A stretch of 64,000 nucleotides of DNA, from the NCBI RefSeq assembly GCF_026262505.1, contig NC_067206.1, forward strand, positions 34,859,896-34,923,895, given 5' to 3'. Of this stretch, positions 17,248 through 26,960 are shown one piece after another. Position numbers and translations under genes: made by a program. The stretch's first letter is position 1. Every line of letters starts with the position of its first letter. Below the pieces are notes generated by a model. It was not told the DNA's origin. It saw nothing but the letters and a program-made list of their open reading frames with translations, and did not search any database. Source of the stretch: Trichomonas vaginalis G3 (Eukaryota > Parabasalia > Trichomonadida > Trichomonadidae).

Positions 17248-18480
17248 TTAAAATTTACTCAGAAAAATTTTCTTTGTATATACACCATTCTGAACATCTA
17301 AAAGACTTTTGACATTTGCCAAGAATGTACGTTTAGAAGCTGCCATATAACCATATTCTTGACAATATTGTTTATATTCATCATATAAAGACCTTTTCAT
17401 CTAAACACAAAGTCGTTTCTTCTATGAACAGTTCATAACACTCTTGTTTGCTTCTAACAATGTTTGTCTCTCTTCGGTATGTGGAATTTGTCTTGGATTG
17501 AACTTAGAAATATCTAATGTCATGAAATATGAGAACAAGTGGTTGTAAAAGTCAGATGTCAAAGTTTCTGCTAAGTCGTCAAAATATTCTGTATCTTGCA
17601 TATGAGAATCTGACGTTCTGACAACTACATATCTTCTGTCAGAACTTTCTAACTTCATCGGAACAGCATTGTTTGAAACCATAATGAAGTTTGCAACATT
17701 TTCACAAACTCTTTGGTCTTTATACTTTCTTTCAACAACTCCAACTTTGTCTGTTATAAGACTCTTCAAAGCATCTGAGTTCAAAACTTTTGTTGTATCT
17801 ATACTTTGAAGTTCATTGCAAACTATAAGTTTCATATTCTCTATTGAGGAGTTAAACTTGCCACAGATGTTTTCTAAGTTTGTCATATTCGGATTCGAAT
17901 AACCTTCTAACAGTTTGCACAAAATATCTGTAAAGAATGTGTTCTTACCTGTTCCTTGTTTTCCAATTATAATGAGAGCAGTTTCATTTTTAGCACTTGG
18001 ATGTTGTAAGATGTTTGCAAACCAACATAAGATATACTCATAAACCTTTTCGTTTCCATTGCATATAATTTCTTTGACATGGTCTAACCAAGCTTCTATA
18101 ATATTTTTCCATTCTACTTGTTCGTATTTATATCCAGTGAAGATAGAATAGAAGTTTGGAGAAGGTGTATAAAACTTTATACGAACTGAAAAATCTTCTA
18201 ACTTTGACAATAAGATATCCCAAGCATCTAACATCTTCATTCCAACTTGTACAACTTTTATTTTCTTAAGTTTCTGTCTACATTCTTGTTCAGACACTAT
18301 TGTTGCTCTTGGTTTGTTAAAGACAACATCCCATTCTTTCATGACATAACATTCTGGGGCAGAGTCAACATAAATGACTAAACGTTTCAAATTCTCGACT
18401 GCTTTGTTATAGTCTCTAAATGGACACATATTTCTGAATGCTTGGAAGTCATAAAAATCTGAAACATCTATTCTGTACAT
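17248..18480 (-). pseudogene. SF3 helicase (D5-like/DUF5906 type), Maverick copy 1
   Basis: Walker A 'GKQGTGKN' (residues ~173-180), Walker B 'LIVCNE' (~218-223), motif C 'FIMVSNN' (~265-271) and a following 'SSDRRYVVVRTS' with the arginine finger: the superfamily 3 order. The N-terminal ~150 residues may be a remnant primase-like or D5N-like domain. The C-terminal end is a 'YCQEYGYMAASKRTF' winged-helix-like part. SF3 helicases unwind DNA at viral replication origins. It has the TTTTTA box 11 nt upstream. This copy is not fully intact. Confidence 0.85.
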
Positions 18481-18509
18481 TTTTATAAAAATAAAAAAAT
18501 AATATTTTT

Positions 18510-19307
18510 TTATTCTTGACTTTGTTGTTCCATTTGTTGCATTTGTTGTTCTTGAGCTATTTGTTGTTGAAGTTGTTCTTGTAATACAATACTTTCACCA
18601 GTTGCATCTTCCAATTCGAAACTTTCTGCCGTCATTGACAAATACATAGGACATAAAAGTTTTACAGGAACAAAGTTTGCGTCAACTAATGTCAACGTTA
18701 TACTTGCCAAAGTGTTTGAGTTCACTAAGGTTGAAAATTCTGCATTCGAATGAACAATAGGCAAACCAGCAGAGAAAGTATTGTTTATACGCATAAGTAT
18801 CTTTTGGTCATAATAGTTTCTGTCGACATTCGAATAACACTTTGAACCTAAGTTTGAAACAATATATAAGATTGGTGTGCTTAATGTCAATGGAATAGAC
18901 ATTCCTTGTATGACACCTTTTCCTGTTATAGGAAACTGTTGGTAGTAAAAACCAGAAATAAGTTTTGTATTATAGCTCATATCGTTTATAGTAAACTCAG
19001 TCGGACATCCAAACATAATGAAACCTGCTCTAGTTGCAGCACATGTTACACCCGTACTTAAAGTATTAAATAAGTCAACAAAACCTGTTGGTGGTATATC
19101 TGAGTAAGTATCTTCAAAGGAGTATTTTTTACCATTCACAACAATAAAGTCTTCTGGTGTCAAAAGAGCAAAACAGGCTTTAGTCGTCATTGTGTTTAAG
19201 GTTAGTTTACAATATCGTCCTTGAGGACTTTGTAAGTTTGTTGTTATAGAATTATATGACTCAGGGTTTTTAGTCGTAATAGTATAAACCATTATGTCTT
19301 CTGCCAT
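18510..19307 (-). CDS. Penton/minor capsid protein candidate (265 aa)
   Basis: A beta-rich protein with many aliphatic/aromatic strands and a Gln-rich C-terminal tail of ~25 residues. It lies in the structural block near the major capsid candidate, matching the position of single-jelly-roll minor capsid (penton) proteins in Mavericks and virophages. No sequence motif proves it. The gene at 19312 ends only 4 bp before its ATG. Copy 2 has 268 aa at 34816-35622, whole. Confidence 0.6.
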   Translation of the reverse strand: MAEDIMVYTITTKNPESYNSITTNLQSPQGRYCKLTLNTMTTKACFALLTPEDFIVVNGKKYSFEDTYSDIPPTGFVDLFNTLSTGVTCAATRAGFIMFGCPTEFTINDMSYNTKLISGFYYQQFPITGKGVIQGMSIPLTLSTPILYIVSNLGSKCYSNVDRNYYDQKILMRINNTFSAGLPIVHSNAEFSTLVNSNTLASITLTLVDANFVPVKLLCPMYLSMTAESFELEDATGESIVLQEQLQQQIAQEQQMQQMEQQSQE

Positions 19308-19311
19308 TTAC

Positions 19312-19890
19312 TTAGCAAATAAATTTTAATGAAATGTTGTGGTCGTCAAATATTTTTATAACGTCTGGGAAACTATATTTTAAGTTCAACGTTTCACCTC
19401 CTTTCATAACGTATATCTTGTCAATGACATTATATGAAACACCACAGCAACTAATGTCGGGTTCTATTTCTTTGATGTTTATATCGTCTGCCTCTGTCAA
19501 AAGTTTCAATAGTTCTTTCAAAACTTCATGAGGTGCAATGACATATGAGTTCACTTTTACAGGGTTGTGTTCGACCAAGTTTAACATTATACTTAAAGCT
19601 TGACAAATCTTCTCCTGAGTTTGAAGTTTGTCTTTCAGTTGTTGGTAGTCGTTTCGAATATCTGCAACAGAACTTAAGTCTCTGTTAACTTCAGGATATG
19701 TTGGTTCTTTTACAGGAACAATTGTTATACCATCTTCGTCTTCGTATGGTTTCCCCACTTCAACATCTCTGTCTTTGACATTGACAATAACACTTTGACT
19801 GTTTGTTTGAGTTGGTGAATTTAACTTCACATCTGCCACCGCCATTAAACCTTTTGAAACACTTACGCTTCTATTTTTCGGAAATGACAT
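19312..19890 (-). CDS. Conserved Maverick protein of 192 aa, function unknown
   Basis: I chose the start MSFPKNRSVSVSKG at 19890 because a TTTTTA box lies 11 nt before it and the longer frame would run through the divergent gene. The N-terminal half is charged with an 'EDEDGITIVPV' acidic block. The middle is a coiled coil ('DYQQLKDKLQTQEKICQ') and the C-terminus a beta-rich domain with two adjacent Cys. A structural-block member, possibly a scaffold. Confidence 0.55.
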   Translation of the reverse strand: MSFPKNRSVSVSKGLMAVADVKLNSPTQTNSQSVIVNVKDRDVEVGKPYEDEDGITIVPVKEPTYPEVNRDLSSVADIRNDYQQLKDKLQTQEKICQALSIMLNLVEHNPVKVNSYVIAPHEVLKELLKLLTEADDINIKEIEPDISCCGVSYNVIDKIYVMKGGETLNLKYSFPDVIKIFDDHNISLKFIC

Positions 19891-19908
19891 TTTACTTAGA
19901 ATAAAAAG
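19891..19908. promoter_or_regulatory. 18-bp bidirectional promoter in the capsid block
   Basis: The complete space between divergent ATGs at 19890 (minus) and 19909 (plus). It holds a TTTTTA box for the minus gene and a TTTTA box for the plus gene, and is kept in copy 2 (34212-34229). Confidence 0.6.
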
Positions 19909-20328
19909 ATGGACGTATTCGGATATCTTATTGAATTGAAGCAGAACAAAGTTTATACTCACAAACAATACAAATACATTGACAGAATAGTTCTTTACAC
20001 AAACAATGGAAAATGTTATAGAATAGCAGTCTTTGCTGAACCTAAATATTTTCATAAAGCAAAGAAAGTTGGTATAACTGAAATGGTGAAAGTTCTTGAA
20101 GCAGACAAAAATATAACTTCAAAACTGACCGATATTACTAAAGGAAAGTTTATCTTACAATATTATGTCAAAACTGGCGTACTGTCAATATTTGACGGAG
20201 AGAAGTCAGTTCAAGAACAACTTACTGACCTGCTGCCAAAATCTGCTCGATGGAAGCTGTCGTTATGCCAATCTGAGGAGCCCCAGCAGGTTTCATCGAA
20301 CGAATCTTCAAAAGAGCATCTTCCGTGA
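19909..20328 (+). CDS. Conserved Maverick protein of 139 aa overlapping the capsid gene
   Basis: A small alpha/beta protein with an aromatic, basic N-terminus ('YTHKQYKYIDRIVLYTNNG') and 'EPKYFHKAKKVGITEMVKVL' in the middle. Its last ~35 codons overlap the 3' end of the major capsid candidate in antisense (20222-20328). The overlap is conserved in copy 2 (33792-33898), so the C-terminus reads the capsid's complement. I find no protease triad in it. Confidence 0.55.
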   Translation: MDVFGYLIELKQNKVYTHKQYKYIDRIVLYTNNGKCYRIAVFAEPKYFHKAKKVGITEMVKVLEADKNITSKLTDITKGKFILQYYVKTGVLSIFDGEKSVQEQLTDLLPKSARWKLSLCQSEEPQQVSSNESSKEHLP

Positions 20329-21832
20329 AAAGTGCTATTGGTTTTGTAAACTTCTTTGCTCTCAATTCATCTGGACCGTCTCTGTCACCAGTATATTGTA
20401 TTTGTACAGTACCAACAGTTGAAATACCACCCATAAAGTCTTCTGAGTCAGCAAATGGAATGCCAAGCCAAAAGTTTGAACGGTCTCCATTTGTATATTG
20501 AGTTTTTTGACCTCCTGTATGAGTCCATACTTTCACATATGGCATAATAGAACTTTGCATTTCAGGGTTAATGGTTGTTGTGAAGTTGTTGTTAAAGTTC
20601 ATAGCATCTAATGTCAAGTTGTATGACCTCATATCCTCAACTGTAGAATATTCTTCTCTTGGATAATATTTGCCATCTATGTTTATATGATATTTAATAC
20701 CAGGGTTGTAGAAACAAGAATAGTCATTTATAGTTCGTCTGAACAGTACAAACATAGTATCTGCATGTTTCATTGCAGTTGTTAAAGCAATATCTGTTCT
20801 TGCACCTGCGGCTCCTGGATTTTGGTTTCCAACTTCACCTGCAAAGTCTTTGACAGATATTTGGTGTATAGGGAACATAAGTGGAACTGCAATATATTTG
20901 GCAGCTAAAGCATTTGAAATATCTGGGTCCAACATATAGACTGCAAGTCTGCTTTCTATTCTCTTGCATTCAAACTGTTCGCATGTGAACTTAACTGGGT
21001 CCCAAGCAGTTCCAGCAGCATTGAAAAAATAGTTTACTTCATTGTTGAAGTTTGAGAAACCAAAGTCTAAGTCAACTTTGTCTTTGCAAAATTCGGCGAA
21101 TGACGTTTGATTTGTTCCCTTTACGTCTGTAAGAGTGAATGGGTCTTGTGTTGGTGCAATGACTAAGTTATTTTTGCTTGGAGTAAGTTCGATAGAAATT
21201 TTTCCTGCCCAGTTTGGCAAGTATCTTAAAAACCTGAAGATGAGGAAAGATGACAAAGGAACTCTAAGTTTCAGTTTTACTTTGGTTACTGCTGCTGCAG
21301 TTTGTCCAGAAAGGTTAACATAAACTCCTGGAACGTTAGGGTCAAGTCTTCTTATTTTCTCAATAGTTGCATACTGGTCTGTTTGTTCTCTAGCTTGTGG
21401 TTGTACTGAGTTTCTCAAAGCGAACCATTCATAGTTTGCCCATGTTACTGTTTGAACTAAGTCAGAGTTAGAATATATCTTATATCCCATGAAAACTTCT
21501 GGAGCATATTGGTATCCGACATAGAAAATTCCATTGCAACCTTTCTTGTCAGACAACTTGGCAGAAGGTTTTATTTCAATGTCTTGTTCCACGTATAAGA
21601 ATGAGTTGTCAATAGAAATAATATGAAACCTGTCGCAAGCAATATCTACTGTTGTTGAAGAACCTTCTCCAAACTCACCTACGTTTCCATAAGAAACAGC
21701 AGTTGTATATTCGTAAGTTCCAGGAACTATTTCTGACCTTCTAATGGCATTGTCGCATTCGTTATACCATTCGGAAACATTTCCGTTCATGGCATCCAAA
21801 ACTGTTGGCGTTATATTCTGAGCGGCGTACAT
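20222..21832 (-). CDS. Major capsid protein candidate (double jelly-roll type, 536 aa)
   Basis: The longest purely beta-rich protein of the element, with no enzymatic motif. It has strand-rich blocks such as 'FHIISIDNSFLYVEQDIEI' and 'IFRFLRYLPNWAGKISIEL', loops with P/G/N and a conserved C-terminus. Size, central position beside the penton candidate and the packaging ATPase in the same element agree with Maverick major capsid proteins; the double jelly-roll fold is inferred, not seen. A TTTTTA box lies 10 nt upstream. The gene looks whole in copy 1. Confidence 0.75.
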   Translation of the reverse strand: MYAAQNITPTVLDAMNGNVSEWYNECDNAIRRSEIVPGTYEYTTAVSYGNVGEFGEGSSTTVDIACDRFHIISIDNSFLYVEQDIEIKPSAKLSDKKGCNGIFYVGYQYAPEVFMGYKIYSNSDLVQTVTWANYEWFALRNSVQPQAREQTDQYATIEKIRRLDPNVPGVYVNLSGQTAAAVTKVKLKLRVPLSSFLIFRFLRYLPNWAGKISIELTPSKNNLVIAPTQDPFTLTDVKGTNQTSFAEFCKDKVDLDFGFSNFNNEVNYFFNAAGTAWDPVKFTCEQFECKRIESRLAVYMLDPDISNALAAKYIAVPLMFPIHQISVKDFAGEVGNQNPGAAGARTDIALTTAMKHADTMFVLFRRTINDYSCFYNPGIKYHINIDGKYYPREEYSTVEDMRSYNLTLDAMNFNNNFTTTINPEMQSSIMPYVKVWTHTGGQKTQYTNGDRSNFWLGIPFADSEDFMGGISTVGTVQIQYTGDRDGPDELRAKKFTKPIALFTEDALLKIRSMKPAGAPQIGITTASIEQILAAGQ

Positions 21833-21899
21833 TTCATATGGGTAAAAATATAGAATAGTTGGATTTATGTGTCATAATAGAACCCACTCGGACCAAGCT

Positions 21900-22988
21900 T
21901 TACTTTCTTCCTGACTGAGTTTTTAACTCTTCTTTTTCCTTCATTGCCACTACTTTCACTAGATGAAGTACTTCTTCACTACTTTCACTTTGTTCTACTC
22001 TTCTCTTCTTCTTTGGTGTCGCTTTTGGTAACTTGCCCTCTGCTTCAAGTTGTTGCATCTTTGCCTCATGTTCACCTAGTATGTTGTAAATTTCCCATGT
22101 CCTTTTTGCCTTTGGGCTCTGGTCGCCCATCTCAGGTAACCTATATCCTAGAAAGATTTTGTCATCGTTTGTATTTGAGTCTTCGCTTATTGTTTGCATG
22201 ACTCTTTCCTGAGTTTCCGGTTCAAGCTCTTCAAACAGAGCTTGTCCATATGGAATAAGCTCGTTTCCAAATATATGTTTTTGTAGCCATTCTGGTTTTC
22301 TTTCCATGTTACCAATAATATCTTTTGTGAATGGGAAAGCTTTTACCCAACGCTTCAGTCTTGCGTCATTTATTTCTGTAGTTGGTTTTATTTTGTCAAG
22401 GAACATGTTTTTCAATACTAACATTTCATTTGGTACTGTCCATTTGAGTTTTCTTAAATATTCATCCCTTCTCGGTTCATTGTCTGCAAAGTAAGTTTTT
22501 ATGACATTTTGCAAACTTTCGTTTGCAAGGTCATGTACAATAGGTTCTCTTCCTTCTCTCTCCCTAACTCTCTTTCTAAACTCTTCACCAAATATACCAT
22601 CTCTATGGTTCTGTGTAGTTCTTTGAGATAAATGTTCTAGAACGTCAGGTGTTATATTTCCTTCAGCCATGTTCATTTCATACTGGTCCAAAATATCTGC
22701 ATATTTCATATCTTTCAATGGCATTAAAGCCGCGCTGAAAATACCAGCTATATCTGGTTCACCATTCACTTCCATTGCGTCTACAACTTCTTGGAATTGA
22801 GGTTGTAAGTTTATGAACCACCTATCCGGATTAGCTTTATGACCCCATTTCATTGTAGTTCCATAGTCTGCAGAAACAAAAGTAGGTTTGTTTCCATATT
22901 GGTTAGGTTCTGAATGAACTTTAAACAATGTTTCATTTCTATATGTTTTGTTGAAATTTAACCTTTTATTTTCACCGAGTTCAGCCAA
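21900..22988 (-). CDS. Maverick structural-block protein region (about 360 aa)
   Basis: A helical, charged protein region with 'NPDRWFINLQPQFQEVVDAM', 'REREGREPIVHDL' and a Lys/Arg-rich tail with serine clusters near the C-terminus. The first codon is not an ATG, so this region overlaps and probably functions together with the large reading frame before it. The last part reads differently in copy 2. Function unknown; a minor capsid or core protein is likely from the position before the capsid gene. Confidence 0.5.
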   Translation of the reverse strand: MAELGENKRLNFNKTYRNETLFKVHSEPNQYGNKPTFVSADYGTTMKWGHKANPDRWFINLQPQFQEVVDAMEVNGEPDIAGIFSAALMPLKDMKYADILDQYEMNMAEGNITPDVLEHLSQRTTQNHRDGIFGEEFRKRVREREGREPIVHDLANESLQNVIKTYFADNEPRRDEYLRKLKWTVPNEMLVLKNMFLDKIKPTTEINDARLKRWVKAFPFTKDIIGNMERKPEWLQKHIFGNELIPYGQALFEELEPETQERVMQTISEDSNTNDDKIFLGYRLPEMGDQSPKAKRTWEIYNILGEHEAKMQQLEAEGKLPKATPKKKRRVEQSESSEEVLHLVKVVAMKEKEELKTQSGRK

Positions 22989-25237
22989 AGATTGAACGTT
23001 ATATGGTCGTAAGTAAAAGGATTATTGTATTTGCGTACATTTTCTTTCAGTACTTCCATTCTATGCTGAATATTTTCATCTGATGTTGGAGTCTTTTGTA
23101 TGTCGGTGAACATTTTTCGATATTCTTCTACTATGTCAGCCGAATTTTTCTTAGACTCTTGGAAAGATTCCATATTCTCCTCATACACTTGTTGAGGGTC
23201 AAGATTTTTCGGCTGTTCCAAATCTTCATCTAGTTCTGTGAAGTTAGTTTCCAAAGGAGGGACTTGTTCGTTTCCTTCAGGCTCTTCTAGCTGTTGTTGC
23301 TGAACTATTTCTTCCATGTCTGGTTGTATCTGAACTTCTTCCTGTTGAGTTTCTTGTACCTCATCTGCTGGCATTTCATATATTCCGAGACCGTTTTTAA
23401 CAAGTTCCCTATCTAAGTCATCCGGACTCATAAACCTTTCTTCTTTCGTTCCGTCTCTATTTTTTACGCGTTTCATGAAGAGAGTTGAATTATCATTTAG
23501 CTCTGACACCAAATATCTCGGAGTAAATTCATTCATGTCATTTGGATGATATGCTATTAAATCATATCCCTTAGCGAGCTTGTATTTTCCAGGTTTGAGA
23601 TTATATCCCATTTGATGCTGAACCATAAAGCTAAATAGGTTCGGGTCAGTATTTCCTTCCTTGAACTTTCTAATAGCTTCTTTATATCTGTCACTAAAGT
23701 CAAGAGTATCTGGGTAACCATAATCTTCCTTAAGCATTTTTAAGAATTCTTGGTTTCCTTTTTCTCTACTTCTTTTATGTCCTTGCTCTGTTTGTGGTTG
23801 TTGTGCTGGTTGTGGAGGTGGTTGTTGTGCAGGGTTTTGAACTGTTGGTTGCTGTGTTGGTTGTTGTTGTGGTGCTGGATTTTGAACTGTTGGTTGCTGT
23901 GCTGGATTTTGAACTGTTGGTTTTGGTTGTTGTTGTGGTGCTGGATTTTGAACTGTTGGTTTTGGTTGTTGTTGTGGTGCATGCCTGTGTCTGTGTCCAT
24001 GTGACGATGTAAATGTTTTAGGTAGTCCTGGTGCAGGTGCTTCTCTTGGAGGGTTTGGTGGTATATAAGTTCCACCAGCTGGCACATATGTTCCATCTGC
24101 AGCATAATGTCCTACCTGACTTTTCGTTTTTAAGAAAGCATTTACTAGGTCTGTTTTGGTCTGTTGTAACTCTTTTTCTTGACTTTCCACAACAGTTGCT
24201 CTAACGGCGTCATAGGCACTTTGAACTGCCTGTCTCGTTGCTGCATCTGTTATTTTCGTCATATTTTGTGCTACTTCTCTTAACTCTTTGTCGAAACCTT
24301 CAGACTTCAGTTTCTTTCCAGATGAGAAGTCGTTCACTAGTTTCACCTTATTATGAAGAGCTTCGAAGGCATTCTTAAAGTCAGCATTCATTAAAGCTTC
24401 ATTTGAACTGTCTTCATCCGCTTGTATTTTTGTCCTTATTGACCCTATAAGTTGGGCTGCTTTAGCGTTGGCTTGGGCATCTAACCAGTCATTATTAGCT
24501 TTTATATATTCTGCGCTTTTCATTGCCTTTTGCATGGCTGCGTCGTTATTTTTACTTTCTTGTGCTAAGTTTTCATACTGTACGGTTTGGTTTTGCAACT
24601 GTAAAAGTTTTTCTGCCTTTACATTTGCTTCAACTTCTTTTTTATACTCATCGCTATCCATATATGTCTTCATGGCTTTTTGTTTTATCTCTTCATCTTT
24701 CAGTACTTTATATTGAGTAGTATGGTTTTTCAAATTTATAACATCTTGTTCCATTTTTGCTACTTCTGCTGCTTTTTCTGACACTTTTTTCGCATATTCC
24801 TCTGTACTTAGTTCTTTCAGTTGTTCTTCTTTCTTCTTTTTCTCTACGTTTAACTCATTGAGTTTCTTTGTGTGTCTGTCATATTCTAGTTTCTTTTCGT
24901 TTTCACTTATTTGTTTCTGTATGTCTATGTTTGACTTTTTGACATATGTTATTTGATTTTTGAGTGAACTCAAATTCATTTGACTTTGAGGGTTATAAGC
25001 TGTTCCGTCTGCAGCTCCACCATAGCCTGCCATTTTCGCTAAAAGTGCCGCTCTTAAACCTCCACTCTGTGCACCAATAACTCGGTTTAAAAGCATAGGG
25101 TTGCTTGACATTTGTTGCAACATAGTGGGGTCATTCATCATTTGTTGTTGCAACTGTTGTTGTGGTGTCAGTTTTACTATTGGATGTTTCAATGCTCCCT
25201 TCCTCTTACGTATATTCTTACGTAGCTTACGTGGCAT
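22958..25237 (-). CDS. Large coiled-coil and Gln/Pro-repeat protein (759 aa) at the right end
   Basis: N-terminus very basic (MPRKLRKNIRKRKGALKH), Gln/Met-rich residues ~25-60, a long coiled coil with K/E/A heptads from ~70 to ~370, then a Pro-rich part, a His-rich 'SSHGHRHRHAPQQQ' and repeats of 'PAPQQQPTVQN' type, and an acidic Gln/Glu region. The layout suits a virion core or tegument-like protein binding DNA through the N-terminus. The upstream 240 bp are conserved between copies. Repeat number differs in copy 2. Confidence 0.65.
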   Translation of the reverse strand: MPRKLRKNIRKRKGALKHPIVKLTPQQQLQQQMMNDPTMLQQMSSNPMLLNRVIGAQSGGLRAALLAKMAGYGGAADGTAYNPQSQMNLSSLKNQITYVKKSNIDIQKQISENEKKLEYDRHTKKLNELNVEKKKKEEQLKELSTEEYAKKVSEKAAEVAKMEQDVINLKNHTTQYKVLKDEEIKQKAMKTYMDSDEYKKEVEANVKAEKLLQLQNQTVQYENLAQESKNNDAAMQKAMKSAEYIKANNDWLDAQANAKAAQLIGSIRTKIQADEDSSNEALMNADFKNAFEALHNKVKLVNDFSSGKKLKSEGFDKELREVAQNMTKITDAATRQAVQSAYDAVRATVVESQEKELQQTKTDLVNAFLKTKSQVGHYAADGTYVPAGGTYIPPNPPREAPAPGLPKTFTSSHGHRHRHAPQQQPKPTVQNPAPQQQPKPTVQNPAQQPTVQNPAPQQQPTQQPTVQNPAQQPPPQPAQQPQTEQGHKRSREKGNQEFLKMLKEDYGYPDTLDFSDRYKEAIRKFKEGNTDPNLFSFMVQHQMGYNLKPGKYKLAKGYDLIAYHPNDMNEFTPRYLVSELNDNSTLFMKRVKNRDGTKEERFMSPDDLDRELVKNGLGIYEMPADEVQETQQEEVQIQPDMEEIVQQQQLEEPEGNEQVPPLETNFTELDEDLEQPKNLDPQQVYEENMESFQESKKNSADIVEEYRKMFTDIQKTPTSDENIQHRMEVLKENVRKYNNPFTYDHITFNLWLNSVKIKG

Positions 25238-25239
25238 TT

Positions 25240-25478
25240 TAAGTGAAGTTAAAAAGCGGTTTTTGACAGATGTTTATATGAGACTTTTTGTTCAGCACAA
25301 AAGACTACTCGGTCAAAGTGTTGTCAGTTTTGTAAAATAACCGTCCTATCTCATTCTATAAGGGAGAAAAGGCTTCTCAAAGTATACTTCCTTGGAACGC
25401 CTGTAACTTTTCCTGTAGCGACGATAGACCCTTACTTGTCCGGACAAAGTTATACTATTTTGAGTGCTCTACAAAAAA
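25240..25478 (-). other. Conserved non-coding block between large gene and right terminus
   Basis: About 240 bp upstream of the large coiled-coil gene up to the terminal repeat, nearly identical to 28667-28908 in copy 2. No frame is supported (the plus-strand frame here is a shadow). It may hold the promoter of the gene and signals for replication or packaging near the end. Confidence 0.5.
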
Positions 25479-25583
25479 GTCACCGGCTGGTCGGCTGGGG
25501 TTCGGTCCTCCTCTTGGGTCTTGGGAAAAATTTCTTATGGGCTAGAGGGCGCAACGCGCCTGGAAGCCCCACTTACCTGACCT
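25479..25583 (-). repeat. Right terminal inverted repeat of Maverick copy 1
   Basis: 105 bp, inverted match to 2682-2786 with two differences. It has the same hairpin GGCGC-GTT-GCGCC. The outside sequence is AGATTT, which does not match the left flank. Confidence 0.95.
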
Positions 25584-25789
25584 AGATTTTTGCAAATCAT
25601 CAAAAATAATTGTATTTTAAAAAACGATCAAATTATCCTTTCATTATTTTAAACTTAAATTAGTTTTTATGATTGACTAAAGCAATCATATTTATTCATC
25701 ATTAAATAAACAAAAAAATAATATTTGAGAGTTATTAATTCTTAAAAATAAAAAGGGTAAAAACTAAATAAAATGTGTAAAATTCAATA

Positions 25790-25879
25790 GTGTCTGTGCT
25801 ATCGTTCAATTTGAAGGTGTCTTTTGAAACCGCAAGACACATTGAATTTTTGAATAGTGTATTATGGTTTGACAGACAC
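25790..25879. repeat. Nested inverted repeats in the spacer
   Basis: The outer arms GTGTCTGT (25790-25797) and ACAGACAC (25872-25879) enclose an inner pair GTGTCTT (25817-25823) and AAGACAC (25834-25840). The two stems share a GTGTCT core. This is possibly a relic of a small transposon end. Confidence 0.45.
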
Positions 25880-26417
25880 CAATGAAAAAAATAAAATGAT
25901 ATTTATTTTAAATATATAAGATCCTTATATAAAATATAAATATTTTATCGTTTTATTTTCTTGTTTTAGAAATGTTTTTTATTGAAAAATCAATAAAACT
26001 AACTCCAAAATAAAATTTTTGATTTAAAGACACTATGATGACATCAGGCAAATCTTCCAAGACACCTATCGTCGGGAATCTAACAACCCTAACTATATTC
26101 AAAATGGAAAAAAATCCAAAAAAATTAAAAAAAAAAATTTCATGATAAAAAGCATAAATTTTGCATCAGAAAATTAAATTCAGGTATTTTTTTGAAATAG
26201 AAAGAGTCCTAAAATTAGTTAAAAATCATTTTTTATTCAAAAGAAACCCTATTTTTAAGGAATTGAAAAGAATTTTATTTAATAATATTTTATTTATAGA
26301 ATTTGCATATATCATATGCATAGACATATTGAATTGTAAACATGAGAACACTAATTACATTAACTTGTCGTTCAAATTATTGCATCGAGAAAAAAGTGCT
26401 ATAAATTTACTCAATTA

Positions 26418-26461
26418 GTTTACAAACGTAAATATTTGGCATAAACTTTACGTTTGTAAAC
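26418..26461. repeat. Perfect 15-bp inverted repeat in the spacer
   Basis: GTTTACAAACGTAAA at 26418-26432 and its exact complement at 26447-26461, with a 14-nt loop. It is symmetrical within each arm too (TTTACAAACGTAAA). Function unknown. Confidence 0.6.
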
Positions 26462-26900
26462 CAATTTGATTAAATTTAGTAAATTTTAGTTCGAATGCAA
26501 GTTTTCTCGGTAAATCATTTTTTAGACCTCAAATGAGATGTATGATCATATGAGTCACATATGATTTAATCCGAATATGTGTGAGAATTGAGTTTAAAAC
26601 GAAGTTTATTTTTTGGACTATATTTCGCCATTTTAAAATGTGTAATAATGATATAATTCGCATGAAATTGAAAAATATTGACTGGATGTGTAATGGTTTT
26701 ATAATTGCAATGTTGATTTGATCGAATTTAAATGAATATATAACGCGATGAAATTTCGAATTGCTCAAATGTCTGTAATTCATATATGGTGTACATATTA
26801 ATATTACATTTCGTTGATATTTACCACATAAACCTTTAAATATTAAGTCATTTTAAAGTTATATGCGATTTAGTTCCAAAATGCACGTTTAGAAAAAGAC

Positions 26901-26960
26901 GATAACGATTAAATTACAAAATCGATAACGATAACGATTAAATTACAAAATCGATAACGA
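26901..26960. repeat. 29-bp tandem repeat with GATAACGAT
   Basis: Two copies with a period of 29 bp and a partial third. GATAACGAT within it contains TAACGAT, similar to a Myb-recognition element known from T. vaginalis (TAACGATA). It lies in gene-free DNA, so any role is open. Confidence 0.55.

Larger units (their letters stand above)
2682..25583 (+). mobile_element. Maverick/Polinton copy 1 (22.9 kb), fossil
   Basis: Bounded by 105-bp terminal inverted repeats starting AGGTCAGG, with two differences between the arms. It contains integrase, protein-primed type DNA polymerase B, packaging ATPase, SF3 helicase, capsid-protein candidates, methyltransferase and fibre genes, the Maverick hallmark set. 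It is broken, with about ten breaks in all; many genes still look whole. The two ends are not flanked by a matching target duplication: the 6 bp outside are GCATTA on the left and AGATTT on the right. Near-identity to copy 2 and ~2% divergence between its repeats suggest a young insertion. I do not recognise the adenovirus-type protease of many Polintons. Confidence 0.93.

Noticed and set aside
23750-24012. Trp/Leu/Cys-rich frames on the plus strand
   Set aside because: Shadows of the Gln/Pro/Asn repeats of the large Maverick gene on the minus strand.
25101-25340. A 79-aa Cys-rich frame also present inverted in copy 2 (28806-29045)
   Set aside because: Antisense to the start of the large coiled-coil gene; its conservation follows from the conserved coding and upstream sequence.
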